Below, piece after piece: positions 1 through 6,932 of a stretch of DNA of 23,808 nucleotides. Origin of the DNA: JBBKWH01 sp037968855 (GTDB lineage: Bacteria > Pseudomonadota > Gammaproteobacteria > Pseudomonadales > Moraxellaceae); contig JBBKWH010000056.1 of the NCBI GenBank assembly GCA_037968855.1, positions 1 to 23,808 of the forward strand, given 5' to 3'. The first letter of the stretch is position 1, and each line of letters opens with the position of its first letter. The notes under the pieces were generated by a model. It was given only the letters and a program-made list of their open reading frames with translations. It was not told the origin of the DNA and searched no databases. The position numbers were made by a program, and so were the translations under genes.

Positions 1-13
1 CGGGCTTTTTTTT
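1..13 (+). terminator. Right half of a terminator cut by the window edge (tentative)
   Basis: The window opens with CGGGC followed by eight T residues, which is what the descending arm and U-tract of an intrinsic terminator look like. The ascending arm would lie outside the window, so the gene it serves is unknown. The call rests only on this half-motif. Confidence 0.4.
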
Positions 14-77
14 GTCTGCGCATTATCGATGCTGTTATCGGTGTCTTTGCATCCGGTTTGTATTGATGCACAGCCAC

Positions 78-103
78 AAAAAAACCGGCACATGGCCGGT
101 TTT
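78..103 (-). terminator. Rho-independent terminator of bfr
   Basis: AAAACCGGC (81-89) pairs with GCCGGTTTT (95-103) across a 5-nt loop. Read on the minus strand, the hairpin is followed by a U-tract from the A-run at 78-84. It lies about 20 bp past the bfr stop codon. Confidence 0.85.
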
Positions 104-123
104 GTTTGCAATCGTTTAGCCGA

Positions 124-588
124 TTAAAGCTGAGATTGCGTGTAGTTCTGAATGCCAATTTTTTCGATCAGTTCAAGCTGGGTGTCTAGCCAGTCAATGT
201 GTTCTTCTTCGCTGTCGAGAATCTCAGCAAATAAATCACGCGACACATAGTCACGCACATTTTCGCAATGGGCGATGGCGTCCTTTAGGTCTGGGTGGGC
301 GTTGTGTTCCATGCGCAAATCACAGGCAAGGATTTCTTGGACGTTTTCGCCCACATATAGCTTACCCAGTTGTTGCAAGTTCGGCAGACCTTCCAAAAAC
401 AAGATGCGGTCGATCAACTTATCAGCATGTTTCATTTCGTCGATGGATTCATGATATTCATGGTCGGCTAGTTTGCTAATACCCCAGCTTTTCAGCATTT
501 TGGCATGCAAAAAGTATTGATTGATCGCAGTCAATTCGTTGAGCAAAACTTTGTTGAGGTGAGCAATCACCTGTGCGTCGCCTTTCAT
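124..588 (-). CDS. bfr: Bacterioferritin (haem-binding 24-mer iron store)
   Basis: Bacterioferritin oxidises Fe(II) at an intrasubunit di-iron site and stores Fe(III) in a cytoplasmic 24-mer shell, with haem bound between subunits. The 154-residue product is close to the usual size of about 158. All six classical ferroxidase ligands are visible at their canonical positions: Glu18, Glu51, His54, Glu94, Glu127 and His130. The haem-ligand Met52 is also present, which marks it as Bfr rather than FtnA. An ATG six codons further upstream exists, but the start at 588 (MKGDAQ...) matches the family and has a GGAG about 7 nt before it. It lies downstream of bfd on the same strand. A terminator lies between them, so it probably has its own promoter near the Fur-like site at 690-704. 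Confidence 0.96.
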   Translation of the reverse strand: MKGDAQVIAHLNKVLLNELTAINQYFLHAKMLKSWGISKLADHEYHESIDEMKHADKLIDRILFLEGLPNLQQLGKLYVGENVQEILACDLRMEHNAHPDLKDAIAHCENVRDYVSRDLFAEILDSEEEHIDWLDTQLELIEKIGIQNYTQSQL

Positions 589-689
589 GGCAGATCTCCA
601 GAACAAAAGGTAAGGTCAGTCATTTGGCAACTAGTCTAATGACAAGGTTGGATAAAAAGCCAATGATTTGTAGAACGGCGATTTAAAAC

Positions 690-704
690 GAGAATCACAA
701 TCAT
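690..704. promoter_or_regulatory. Fur-box-like operator upstream of bfr
   Basis: CGAGAATCACAATCA matches the 7-1-7 Fur consensus TGATAATnATTATCA at 11 of 14 informative positions by my alignment. It sits about 102 bp upstream of the bfr start codon, between the bfd terminator and bfr. Iron-dependent control is inferred. Confidence 0.5.
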
Positions 705-739
705 CTTGACTATGGATGATGAATCGCCTGAATCCAGAC

Positions 740-769
740 AAAAAAAACTCGCAGCGTGCAGGTGCGAGT
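740..769 (-). terminator. Rho-independent terminator of bfd
   Basis: ACTCGCA (747-753) pairs with TGCGAGT (763-769). On the minus strand the stem is followed by a U-tract from the A-run at 740-747. It lies 50 bp past the bfd stop, so most bfd transcripts should end before bfr. Confidence 0.8.
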
Positions 770-819
770 CTGGAGGTGACCATAGCGTGCGTGGTCAAAG
801 CGATTCTTACAGCAAAGCA

Positions 820-1014
820 TTAAGCGGCAACAGAAATCCGTGCCGCAATTTGGGCCAATGTCTCATCAATCAATACGCGCGCATCGGGGACGCAACGGCC
901 ACAGCAAGTGCCCACATCCAAGGCATCGCGGAGTTCGCGAAAATTATCCACGCCATTTTCAACGGCTTGGCGAATCTGGTGATCTGTTACTGCACGACAC
1001 AGGCAAACGTACAT
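820..1014 (-). CDS. bfd: Bacterioferritin-associated ferredoxin
   Basis: Bfd is a small [2Fe-2S] protein that docks on bacterioferritin and delivers electrons through the haem to release stored iron. The 64-residue product matches E. coli Bfd in length. It has the four cluster cysteines at Cys4, Cys6, Cys38 and Cys41 (MYVCLC near the start, then CCGRC). An in-frame ATG eight codons upstream (at 1038) is possible, but the start at 1014 gives the family's typical N-terminus. No strong Shine-Dalgarno is visible for either start. It lies upstream of bfr on the same strand, with its own terminator, and has a good Fur-box-like sequence 46-60 bp before the start. That fits induction under iron limitation, when iron must be withdrawn from Bfr. 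Confidence 0.93.
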   Translation of the reverse strand: MYVCLCRAVTDHQIRQAVENGVDNFRELRDALDVGTCCGRCVPDARVLIDETLAQIAARISVAA

Positions 1015-1059
1015 AGATAAGTCCGATGAGTGATTCACAAATGGGATAGCTAATATTAT

Positions 1060-1074
1060 TGATAATTGTTCTCA
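1060..1074. promoter_or_regulatory. Fur box upstream of bfd
   Basis: TGATAATTGTTCTCA matches the 7-1-7 Fur consensus at 12 of 14 informative positions and lies 46-60 bp upstream of the bfd ATG, in a T/A-rich stretch suited to a promoter. Iron-repressed expression of bfd is the expected consequence. Confidence 0.65.
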
Positions 1075-1127
1075 TGTGTCAAGTGATCGCGTTAAAAAGA
1101 TGAAAAAATAATCAGCCTGTTGGGCAT

Positions 1128-1167
1128 AAAAAAACCACCTGACCAATAAATTTAGATCAGGTGGTTT
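1128..1167 (-). terminator. Terminator of the acyl-CoA ligase gene
   Basis: AAACCACCTGA (1132-1142) pairs perfectly with TCAGGTGGTTT (1157-1167) over a 14-nt loop. The A-run at 1128-1134 gives a U-tract on the minus strand. It lies 16 bp past the stop codon of the ligase gene. Confidence 0.85.
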
Positions 1168-1183
1168 GATTTATATCGATATT

Positions 1184-2854
1184 TTATGGCGTTGGATCTG
1201 TGCTTTTTAGCCGTTCACGCAACACAAATTTTTGTAACTTACCAGTCGATGTTTTGGGGATTTCGCCAAACACGATCTGCTTGGGCACTTTAAAGCGCGC
1301 CAGATGCAGGCGACAGTGCTCCAGTAGCGCGTCGGCGCTCAGTGTTGCGCCTTGCTTGAGTTCGACAAACGCGCAGGGCACTTCGCCCCAACGTTGATCG
1401 GCTTGGGCAACCACGGCGGCGGCCATCACCGCAGGGTGACGATACAAGGCTTCTTCGACTTCCAGCGACGAGATGTTTTCGCCGCCAGAAATGATGATGT
1501 CTTTGGCACGGTCTTTGATCTTGGCATAACCGTCTGGCTCACACACCGCCAGATCACCCGAGTGAAACCAGCCCCCAGCAAAGGCGTCTGCGGTGGCTTG
1601 TGGATTTTTCAGATAGCCTTTCATCACGATATTGCCGCGAAACATAATTTCACCCATGGTTTGTCCATCGGCGGGGACAGGGGCGAGCGTTTGACTATCC
1701 AACACTTGCAGGTCTTCTTGCAGCGGATATTGCACCCCTTGACGGCCATGTCGTTCGGCTTGAGCCGCTATGTCTAGTTCGTCCCATTCCGGCTGAGTGG
1801 CACAGAGTGCCGATGGGCCATAGGTTTCGGTCAGGCCATAGGTATGGGTAATGCCAAAGCCCAAGCGTGCCATGCCTTCAATAATTGCCGCTGGCGGTGC
1901 TGCACCGGCAATCATCGCTTCGACCCGATGGTCAATCACAGGCCGTTGCTCGGCAGGGGTGTTGATCAGCATGGCATGTACAATCGGTGCGCCGCATAAA
2001 TAACCGACCCGATGTCGAGCAATCAGCGCAAAGATCAGCACAGGATCAACCTTGCGCAAACAGACACACGTGCCGCCATGCGCCGCCATACTCCACGCAA
2101 AGCACCAACCATTGCAGTGAAATAGTGGCAGCGTCCACAGATAGACTGGACGTGGCGACATGCCCCAAGCCACTAGATTACTCACCGCATTAAGATACGC
2201 CCCGCGATGATGATAGACCACTCCTTTGGGGTTGCCGGTCGTGCCAGAGGTGTAGTTCAGGCTGATCGCTTGCCATTCGTCCGTCGGTAGATGCCAGACA
2301 AAATCGGCATCACCAGCGGCCAACCATGCCTCGTAGTCGTGCTGGCCAATCGTTTGGACCTCGCCAGCCCACTCGGCATCGGCAACATCAATCACCAATA
2401 ACTGCTCACGCTGAATCGGATCCAGTAAGGCAATCACTTGCTGGGCCAGTGCTGCAAATTCGGGATCAACCAACAGCACTTTGCTATCGGCATGACCGAG
2501 CATAAAGGCCAGCGTGGCAGCATCGAGGCGGGTGTTCATGGCGTTGAGTACTGCCCCGACCATCGGTACGGCAAAGTGCGCCTCGATCATGGCGGGAACA
2601 TTGGGCAGCAATACCGACACGGTGTCGTTACGACCAATGCCGTGCGCGGCCAATTGCGAGGCAAAGCGGCGGCAACGCTGATAGGTCTCATGCCACGTGA
2701 TCTGTCGCTCACCATGAATGGTGGCAGTTTGCTGAGGATAGACTTTGGCAGCGCGTGGCAAAAAACTTAAAGGACTGAGCGGTACATAATTGGCTGGCGT
2801 GCGCGGCAAATCATCATAAGGATGAGCGTTGGGTGTATGAGGGGCAGATGTCAT
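1184..2854 (-). CDS. AMP-dependent acyl-CoA ligase (AlkK-like medium/short-chain type)
   Basis: This enzyme activates a carboxylic acid with ATP to an acyl-adenylate and then to the CoA thioester. The 556-residue protein has the ANL superfamily motifs in order: the phosphate-binding loop YTSGTTGNPKG (201-211), the adenylate-contacting HTYGLTE, the hinge region around WFHSGD and DRAKDIIISGGENIS, and the C-terminal catalytic lysine in STGKLQK (about 540). The overall pattern (YHHRGAYLN after the P-loop) resembles AlkK and plant acyl-activating-enzyme homologues more than long-chain FadD, so a medium- or short-chain fatty acid or branched acid is the likely substrate. That assignment is inferred. 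A GGAAG lies about 10 nt before the ATG. It appears monocistronic, with its own terminator, and is divergent from thrS. Confidence 0.9.
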   Translation of the reverse strand: MTSAPHTPNAHPYDDLPRTPANYVPLSPLSFLPRAAKVYPQQTATIHGERQITWHETYQRCRRFASQLAAHGIGRNDTVSVLLPNVPAMIEAHFAVPMVGAVLNAMNTRLDAATLAFMLGHADSKVLLVDPEFAALAQQVIALLDPIQREQLLVIDVADAEWAGEVQTIGQHDYEAWLAAGDADFVWHLPTDEWQAISLNYTSGTTGNPKGVVYHHRGAYLNAVSNLVAWGMSPRPVYLWTLPLFHCNGWCFAWSMAAHGGTCVCLRKVDPVLIFALIARHRVGYLCGAPIVHAMLINTPAEQRPVIDHRVEAMIAGAAPPAAIIEGMARLGFGITHTYGLTETYGPSALCATQPEWDELDIAAQAERHGRQGVQYPLQEDLQVLDSQTLAPVPADGQTMGEIMFRGNIVMKGYLKNPQATADAFAGGWFHSGDLAVCEPDGYAKIKDRAKDIIISGGENISSLEVEEALYRHPAVMAAAVVAQADQRWGEVPCAFVELKQGATLSADALLEHCRLHLARFKVPKQIVFGEIPKTSTGKLQKFVLRERLKSTDPTP

Positions 2855-3025
2855 TGTTATGGTGCTTCCAAGCAGTCAATCAAAGGAGAAGGTTGAGTCT
2901 GATACGGAGTATGCCAAAGCATCACCATCAATGGGATTGAACTTTTGGATGAGTGAGCGTGGGATGCGTGCTGGGCGACATGACAGTGCCTAAGCAAGCT
3001 GTTAAAGTGTGCAGCTTCATTGCGG

Positions 3026-3054
3026 TTGCCCTTTTGTATCGGGCGCTGTAATAC
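3026..3054 (+). promoter_or_regulatory. Probable sigma70 promoter of thrS
   Basis: TTGCCC (3026-3031) and TAATAC (3049-3054) are separated by 17 bp. Transcription would begin near 3061 and give a leader of about 100 nt ahead of thrS. Confidence 0.5.
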
Positions 3055-3112
3055 GTTGTACTTACTGCACATCTGTTGTCGATTCCTAGAATTCGTTTGT
3101 GCTCATCTCGCG

Positions 3113-3140
3113 GTGATATGACCATTAGTACAGGTCATCA
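3113..3140 (+). promoter_or_regulatory. Bulged hairpin beside the thrS ribosome binding site
   Basis: GTGAT and GACC pair with GGTC and ATCAC, leaving a 2-nt bulge on the 5' side and a 9-nt loop. The 3' foot of the hairpin is only a few bases before the AAGGAT ribosome binding site at about 3146. E. coli ThrRS represses its own translation by binding leader hairpins that resemble tRNA-Thr. A similar role is possible here, but the loop shows no clear threonine anticodon. Confidence 0.35.
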
Positions 3141-3160
3141 CTCCTTAAGGATCTGTCTTT

Positions 3161-5104
3161 ATGCCAGTTATTACCTTGCCTTCGGGCGACCAAAAACAGT
3201 TTGATCATCCCGTCTCGATTATGGACGTGGCGCAAAGCATTGGCGCGGGTCTAGCCAAAGTCACCATCGCAGGCCGTGTCAACGGTCAATTGATGGATGC
3301 CAGCGACCTGATCCATGACGATGCGACCCTGCAAATCATTACCCCCAAGGATCAAGAAGGCGTCGAGATTATCCGCCACTCTTGCGCGCACTTGATCGGC
3401 CATGCCGTCAAGCAGCTGTATCCTGAGGTCAAAATGGTCATCGGGCCGGTGATTGACGAAGGTTTCTATTACGACATCTTTAGTCCAAAGCCCTTTACGC
3501 TAGACGACGTTGCGGCGATTGAAGCCCGCATGAAAGACCTGATCGACACCGAATACGAGGTGGTCAAAAAAATGACCCCACGTGATGAGGTCATCAAAGA
3601 ATTTACCACCCGTGGCGAAACCTACAAGCTCCGCTTGATCGACGACATGCCCAACGAAACCCAAATGGGCCTGTACTATCATCAAGACTATCTCGACATG
3701 TGTCGTGGCCCACACGTGCCGAATACACGGTTTTTAAAAGCCTTTAAATTAACCAAACTGTCTGGTGCCTACTGGCGCGGTGATGCCAAAAACGAGCAAC
3801 TCCAGCGCGTATATGGCACTGCTTGGGCGGACAAAAAGCAACTGGCTGCCTATATTCCACGCATCGAAGAAGCCGAAAAACGCGACCACCGCAAAATTGG
3901 TAAAGCTTTAGACTTGTTCCACATGCAAGAAGAAGCGCCGGGCATGGTGTTCTGGCATCCTAACGGCTGGACCATCTACCAAGTACTTGAGCAATACATG
4001 CGCAAGGTGCAGCAAGACAACGGCTACCAAGAGATCAAAACCCCGCAAGTGGTCGATCTGGTGCTGTGGGAAAAATCAGGACATGCGGCCAACTACGCCG
4101 ACAACATGTTTACCACTCACTCGGAAAACCGCAATTACGCGGTCAAACCGATGAACTGCCCATGTCACGTGCAAGTGTTTAATCAGGGCTTAAAGTCCTA
4201 TCGTGACCTGCCATTGCGTCTGGCCGAGTTTGGCTCGTGTCACCGTAACGAACCATCAGGCTCGCTACACGGCATCATGCGCGTGCGCGGCTTTACCCAA
4301 GATGACGCGCATATCTTCTGTACCAAAGATCAAATCGGCCAAGAAGTGGCGGATTTTATTGCCCTGACCTTGGCGGTCTACAAAGACTTTGGCTTTGACG
4401 ATGTGCAAATGAAGCTGTCCACCCGTCCCGAAAAACGAGTAGGCGACGATGCGCTGTGGGACTTGGCCGAAAAATCACTGGCCGATGCGCTTGATGAAGC
4501 CGGTCTACAGTGGGAGCTTCAACCGGGTGAGGGTGCATTCTACGGGCCAAAGATCGAATTCTCGTTGAAAGACTGTTTAGGTCGGGTCTGGCAGTGCGGC
4601 ACCATTCAGTGCGATTTCAACATGCCTATGCGCCTAGATGCCTCGTTTGTCACCGAAGATAACCAGCGCGATCACCCAGTCATGCTGCATCGTGCTATTC
4701 TGGGGAGCTTTGAACGTTTTATCGGCATCCTCATTGAACACTATGCCGGCTTGATGCCGCCATGGCTTGCCCCCATACAAGCCTGTGTGATGAATATTAC
4801 CGATACCCAAGCCGATGCCTGCCAAGCCGTGGTCAAACGGCTGAATCAGCTTGGGTTGCGTGCGATTAGTGACTTGAGAAACGAGAAAATCGGTTTTAAA
4901 ATTCGCGAACGTACACTAGAGCGTATTCCGTACATGTTGGTGCTGGGCGACCGTGAGGTCGAAGAAGGCACCGTCAACGTCCGGACGCGTGCAGGCAAAA
5001 ATTTGGGAACCATGAGCATCGACGCGTTTGTCGAACTGGTTCAATCCGCCGTCGCCGAACGTGGCCGGCATATCGTGGAGAAGAGCGATCAAACAAAACC
5101 GTAA
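3161..5104 (+). CDS. thrS: Threonine--tRNA ligase
   Basis: ThrRS charges tRNA-Thr in the cytoplasm and edits mischarged Ser-tRNA-Thr. The 647-residue product is close to E. coli ThrRS (642). In order it has an N-terminal TGS domain (about 1-62), an editing domain with H73xxxH77 and the downstream DMCRGPH motif, a class II catalytic core, and an anticodon-binding domain. The active-site zinc ligands are visible as Cys333 (MNCPC), His384 (DDAHIF) and His510 (MLHRA). AAGGAT precedes the ATG. The 3' end overlaps the proposed infC start by 17 nt, so the two are co-transcribed and probably translationally coupled. Confidence 0.98.
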   Translation: MPVITLPSGDQKQFDHPVSIMDVAQSIGAGLAKVTIAGRVNGQLMDASDLIHDDATLQIITPKDQEGVEIIRHSCAHLIGHAVKQLYPEVKMVIGPVIDEGFYYDIFSPKPFTLDDVAAIEARMKDLIDTEYEVVKKMTPRDEVIKEFTTRGETYKLRLIDDMPNETQMGLYYHQDYLDMCRGPHVPNTRFLKAFKLTKLSGAYWRGDAKNEQLQRVYGTAWADKKQLAAYIPRIEEAEKRDHRKIGKALDLFHMQEEAPGMVFWHPNGWTIYQVLEQYMRKVQQDNGYQEIKTPQVVDLVLWEKSGHAANYADNMFTTHSENRNYAVKPMNCPCHVQVFNQGLKSYRDLPLRLAEFGSCHRNEPSGSLHGIMRVRGFTQDDAHIFCTKDQIGQEVADFIALTLAVYKDFGFDDVQMKLSTRPEKRVGDDALWDLAEKSLADALDEAGLQWELQPGEGAFYGPKIEFSLKDCLGRVWQCGTIQCDFNMPMRLDASFVTEDNQRDHPVMLHRAILGSFERFIGILIEHYAGLMPPWLAPIQACVMNITDTQADACQAVVKRLNQLGLRAISDLRNEKIGFKIRERTLERIPYMLVLGDREVEEGTVNVRTRAGKNLGTMSIDAFVELVQSAVAERGRHIVEKSDQTKP

Positions 5105-5630
5105 CCCGCAGGCAGCCAAGAGCAACCGTCCCGCGATTAATGAAGAGATCGTCGCACGTGAAGTGCGATTGGTCGATCAAGATGGCGAGCAAAAAGGCAT
5201 TGTGTCCTTAAGCGATGCCATTGAAGCCGCAGAAGCTGTCGAGCTTGATCTGGTCGAAATCGTGGCCAACGCCGAGCCGCCGGTCTGTAAGATCATGGAC
5301 TACAACAAGCATTTGTTTGATATCAAACAAAAGCAAAAAGATGCGCGTAAAAAGCAGCATCAAGTTCAGGTCAAAGAGATCAAGATTCGGCCGGGTACCG
5401 AAGAAGCCGACTATCAAGTCAAGCTTCGCGCGATTACTCGCTTCTTAGAAGAAGGCGACAAGGTCAAGATCACCCTGCGTTTCCGTGGTCGTGAGATGGC
5501 ACACCAAGAAATCGGTCTGAAGCAATTGCAAAAGATCGAAATCGATGTGGCGGAAATCGGTATCGTCGAGCAGTCTCCAAAAATGGAAGGCCGCCAGATG
5601 GGTATGTTGATCGGTCCGAAGAAAAAGTAA
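5088..5630 (+). CDS. infC: Translation initiation factor IF-3, proposed ATC start
   Basis: IF-3 binds the 30S subunit, prevents premature joining with 50S and rejects poor start codons and mismatched initiator pairings. The domains are complete: N-terminal AINEEI/AREVRL, the linker, then RPGTEEADYQVK and FRGREMAH, ending in PKKK. No ATG exists at the expected start. A TTG at 5028 would add about 20 unrelated residues. An ATC codon at 5088 gives exactly 180 residues, as in E. coli, and has GGAG at 5077-5080 with 7-nt spacing. E. coli infC uses ATT so that IF-3 represses its own synthesis, and an ATC start would work the same way. The start lies inside thrS, and a strong terminator follows. Confidence 0.95.
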   Translation: MKQNRNPQAAKSNRPAINEEIVAREVRLVDQDGEQKGIVSLSDAIEAAEAVELDLVEIVANAEPPVCKIMDYNKHLFDIKQKQKDARKKQHQVQVKEIKIRPGTEEADYQVKLRAITRFLEEGDKVKITLRFRGREMAHQEIGLKQLQKIEIDVAEIGIVEQSPKMEGRQMGMLIGPKKK

Positions 5631-5646
5631 TCTGTTGTTGCAACGA

Positions 5647-5681
5647 AAATCCCTATGTCGTTGCGATGTAGGGATTTTTTT
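5647..5681 (+). terminator. Rho-independent terminator after infC
   Basis: AAATCCCTA (5647-5655) pairs with TAGGGATTT (5669-5677), with an inner TCG/CGA extension of the stem, followed by a T-run through 5681. It separates thrS-infC from the RNA ligase gene, whose ATG is only 25 bp further on. Confidence 0.88.
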
Positions 5682-5705
5682 ATACCTAAAAAAAGGAGAA
5701 CCTGA

Positions 5706-6764
5706 ATGGACAAACAACAAGACATTCAATCTATTGAAGACTTACAAGCCTTAGTACAACAAGGCGAGCAAGATTGGCAGCAGTATGGTGATGTGAATGT
5801 CAACCAGAGTGACGATCTACTGGTGTTTAATTACACCGATGCAGCAGAAAGCCGTCATCGCTGGAATGCCTTTGAACGAATGAGTCGTGGCTTGATCATC
5901 CATCGGCATACGGGTGAGGTACTAGCGCGTGCATTTGACAAATTTTTTAATTGGGGTCAAAAAGGTCACGCAACCACCAGCGCGCCGATGGTGTGTGCCA
6001 CCGAAAAAATGGATGGCTCACTCGGCATTTTGTATCGCGTAGCGGGTGAGTATCGTATTGCCACCCGTAACTCGGTCAAAAGTGAGCAGGCAATCTGGGC
6101 TACAGATTTTTTAAAGCGTTATTCACTGGATGGATTACCAGCATCATATACGCTGCTGTTTGAAATTATTTATCCCAAAAACAGAATCATCACCAACTAT
6201 GGCCCTCGTGAAGACTTGGTGTTGATTGGCGCGCGTAATCGTTATAATGGCGACTATGCAAATCTTGATCAGCTTAAGCAACTGGCCGCGCAATATGGGT
6301 TTAGCTTGCCCAAAATCTATACCTTTGATTCAGTTGATGAGATTTTAACTAATCTTCAGCAGTTACATGGTCTAGACGAAGGCTATGTGGTTGAATTTGC
6401 AGATGGTCAGCGTTTTAAATTTAAAGGCAAACGCTATCTAGAGTTGCTAGGGCGAGCCGTCACCTTTAATGCCACGCTAAATGCGGTGAGCAAACAAGCA
6501 GTACCGCAACTGTTGGCCGAAACGCCTGACGAATTTTTGGCTGATGTGCATGGTTGGTTGGCCGAGATAGAGCAAACCCATAGCCAGATTCAAGCCGAGG
6601 TTGATGCCGCTTTACAGCATGCGCCGAAGGATAGCCAAAAAGAGTTTGCCATTTGGGTCATGCAGCATCATCCGAACTTGTCGCCGTATTTGTTTCGGCG
6701 GATGAAAGGTGCTTGTATCAAGCAAGATATCTATAAACACGCGTTTACCAATCGAACGGCGTGA
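5706..6764 (+). CDS. T4 Rnl1-type ATP-dependent RNA ligase
   Basis: This family joins 3'-OH and 5'-phosphate RNA ends through enzyme-AMP and RNA-adenylate intermediates. In T4 it repairs tRNA cut by anticodon nucleases. The 352-residue protein shows the nucleotidyltransferase motifs in order: an upstream SRGLIIH arginine patch (60-66), motif I KMDGS with the expected adenylated Lys101 (Lys99 in T4 Rnl1), motif III/IIIa around LFEIIYPKNR (151-160), motif IV EGYVVEF (225-231) and motif V RFKFKGKRY (236-244). AAGGAG lies 7 nt before the ATG. No kinase/phosphatase partner or anticodon nuclease gene is nearby. The gene sits between infC and rpmI, 25 bp after a terminator, and no strong promoter is apparent. 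Family membership is well supported; substrate and role are unknown. Confidence 0.88.
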   Translation: MDKQQDIQSIEDLQALVQQGEQDWQQYGDVNVNQSDDLLVFNYTDAAESRHRWNAFERMSRGLIIHRHTGEVLARAFDKFFNWGQKGHATTSAPMVCATEKMDGSLGILYRVAGEYRIATRNSVKSEQAIWATDFLKRYSLDGLPASYTLLFEIIYPKNRIITNYGPREDLVLIGARNRYNGDYANLDQLKQLAAQYGFSLPKIYTFDSVDEILTNLQQLHGLDEGYVVEFADGQRFKFKGKRYLELLGRAVTFNATLNAVSKQAVPQLLAETPDEFLADVHGWLAEIEQTHSQIQAEVDAALQHAPKDSQKEFAIWVMQHHPNLSPYLFRRMKGACIKQDIYKHAFTNRTA

Positions 6765-6833
6765 TGAGTGTAGATAAAAGGGAGATCATTAAGTTTGGAG
6801 CGACATTTGGATAAGATTGCGATTAGATAACGC

Positions 6834-6862
6834 TTCCTTTTTGGCCAGATCGCTCTTACAAT
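6834..6862 (+). promoter_or_regulatory. Probable promoter of rpmI-rplT
   Basis: TACAAT (6857-6862) is a good -10 hexamer, with a weak TTCCTT (6834-6839) 17 bp before it. Transcription would start near 6867-6870, at the foot of the leader structure, and leave a leader of about 65 nt. Confidence 0.45.
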
Positions 6863-6866
6863 GATC

Positions 6867-6916
6867 GCCCCTTACCCGCAGGCCGTTTGCAATGGGGCAA
6901 ATGCCGCCGAACGGGT
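6867..6916 (+). promoter_or_regulatory. rpmI leader hairpin / possible pseudoknot
   Basis: ACCCG (6874-6878) pairs with CGGGT (6912-6916) around an inner stem in which GGC and TTTGC (6881-6890) pair with GCAAA and GCC (6897-6905). GCCCC (6867-6871) is complementary to GGGGC (6894-6898), which overlaps the loop of that inner stem, so a pseudoknot is possible. The structure ends 5 nt before the AAAGAGG ribosome binding site. E. coli L20 represses rpmI translation through a leader pseudoknot, and an equivalent operator is inferred here. Confidence 0.45.
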
Positions 6917-6932
6917 GTACAAAGAGGTTGCC

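Larger units (their letters stand above)
2855..3160. other. Intergenic region between acyl-CoA ligase and thrS
   Basis: These 306 bases separate divergent genes. Short open frames occur on the minus strand (2857-3125), but they lack ribosome binding sites and recognisable content. The stretch holds a plausible thrS promoter (3026-3054) and a bulged hairpin next to the thrS ribosome binding site (3113-3140); nothing else is recognisable. Confidence 0.6.

Noticed and set aside
706..1020. Plus-strand ORF of 104 codons opposite bfd
   Set aside because: It lies across the bfd terminator and the antisense of bfd, with no ribosome binding site or family content.
2857..3125. Two minus-strand ORFs of 65-71 codons upstream of the acyl-CoA ligase
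   Set aside because: They overlap the likely thrS promoter and leader, have no ribosome binding site and show no recognisable protein character.
5028..5087. TTG-started extension of IF-3
   Set aside because: The 20 extra residues do not match IF-3 and no ribosome binding site is seen; ATC 5088 gives the family length.
6861..6932. N-terminal extension of bL35 from an upstream ATG
   Set aside because: bL35 does not carry this extension; the bases are better explained as a structured leader.
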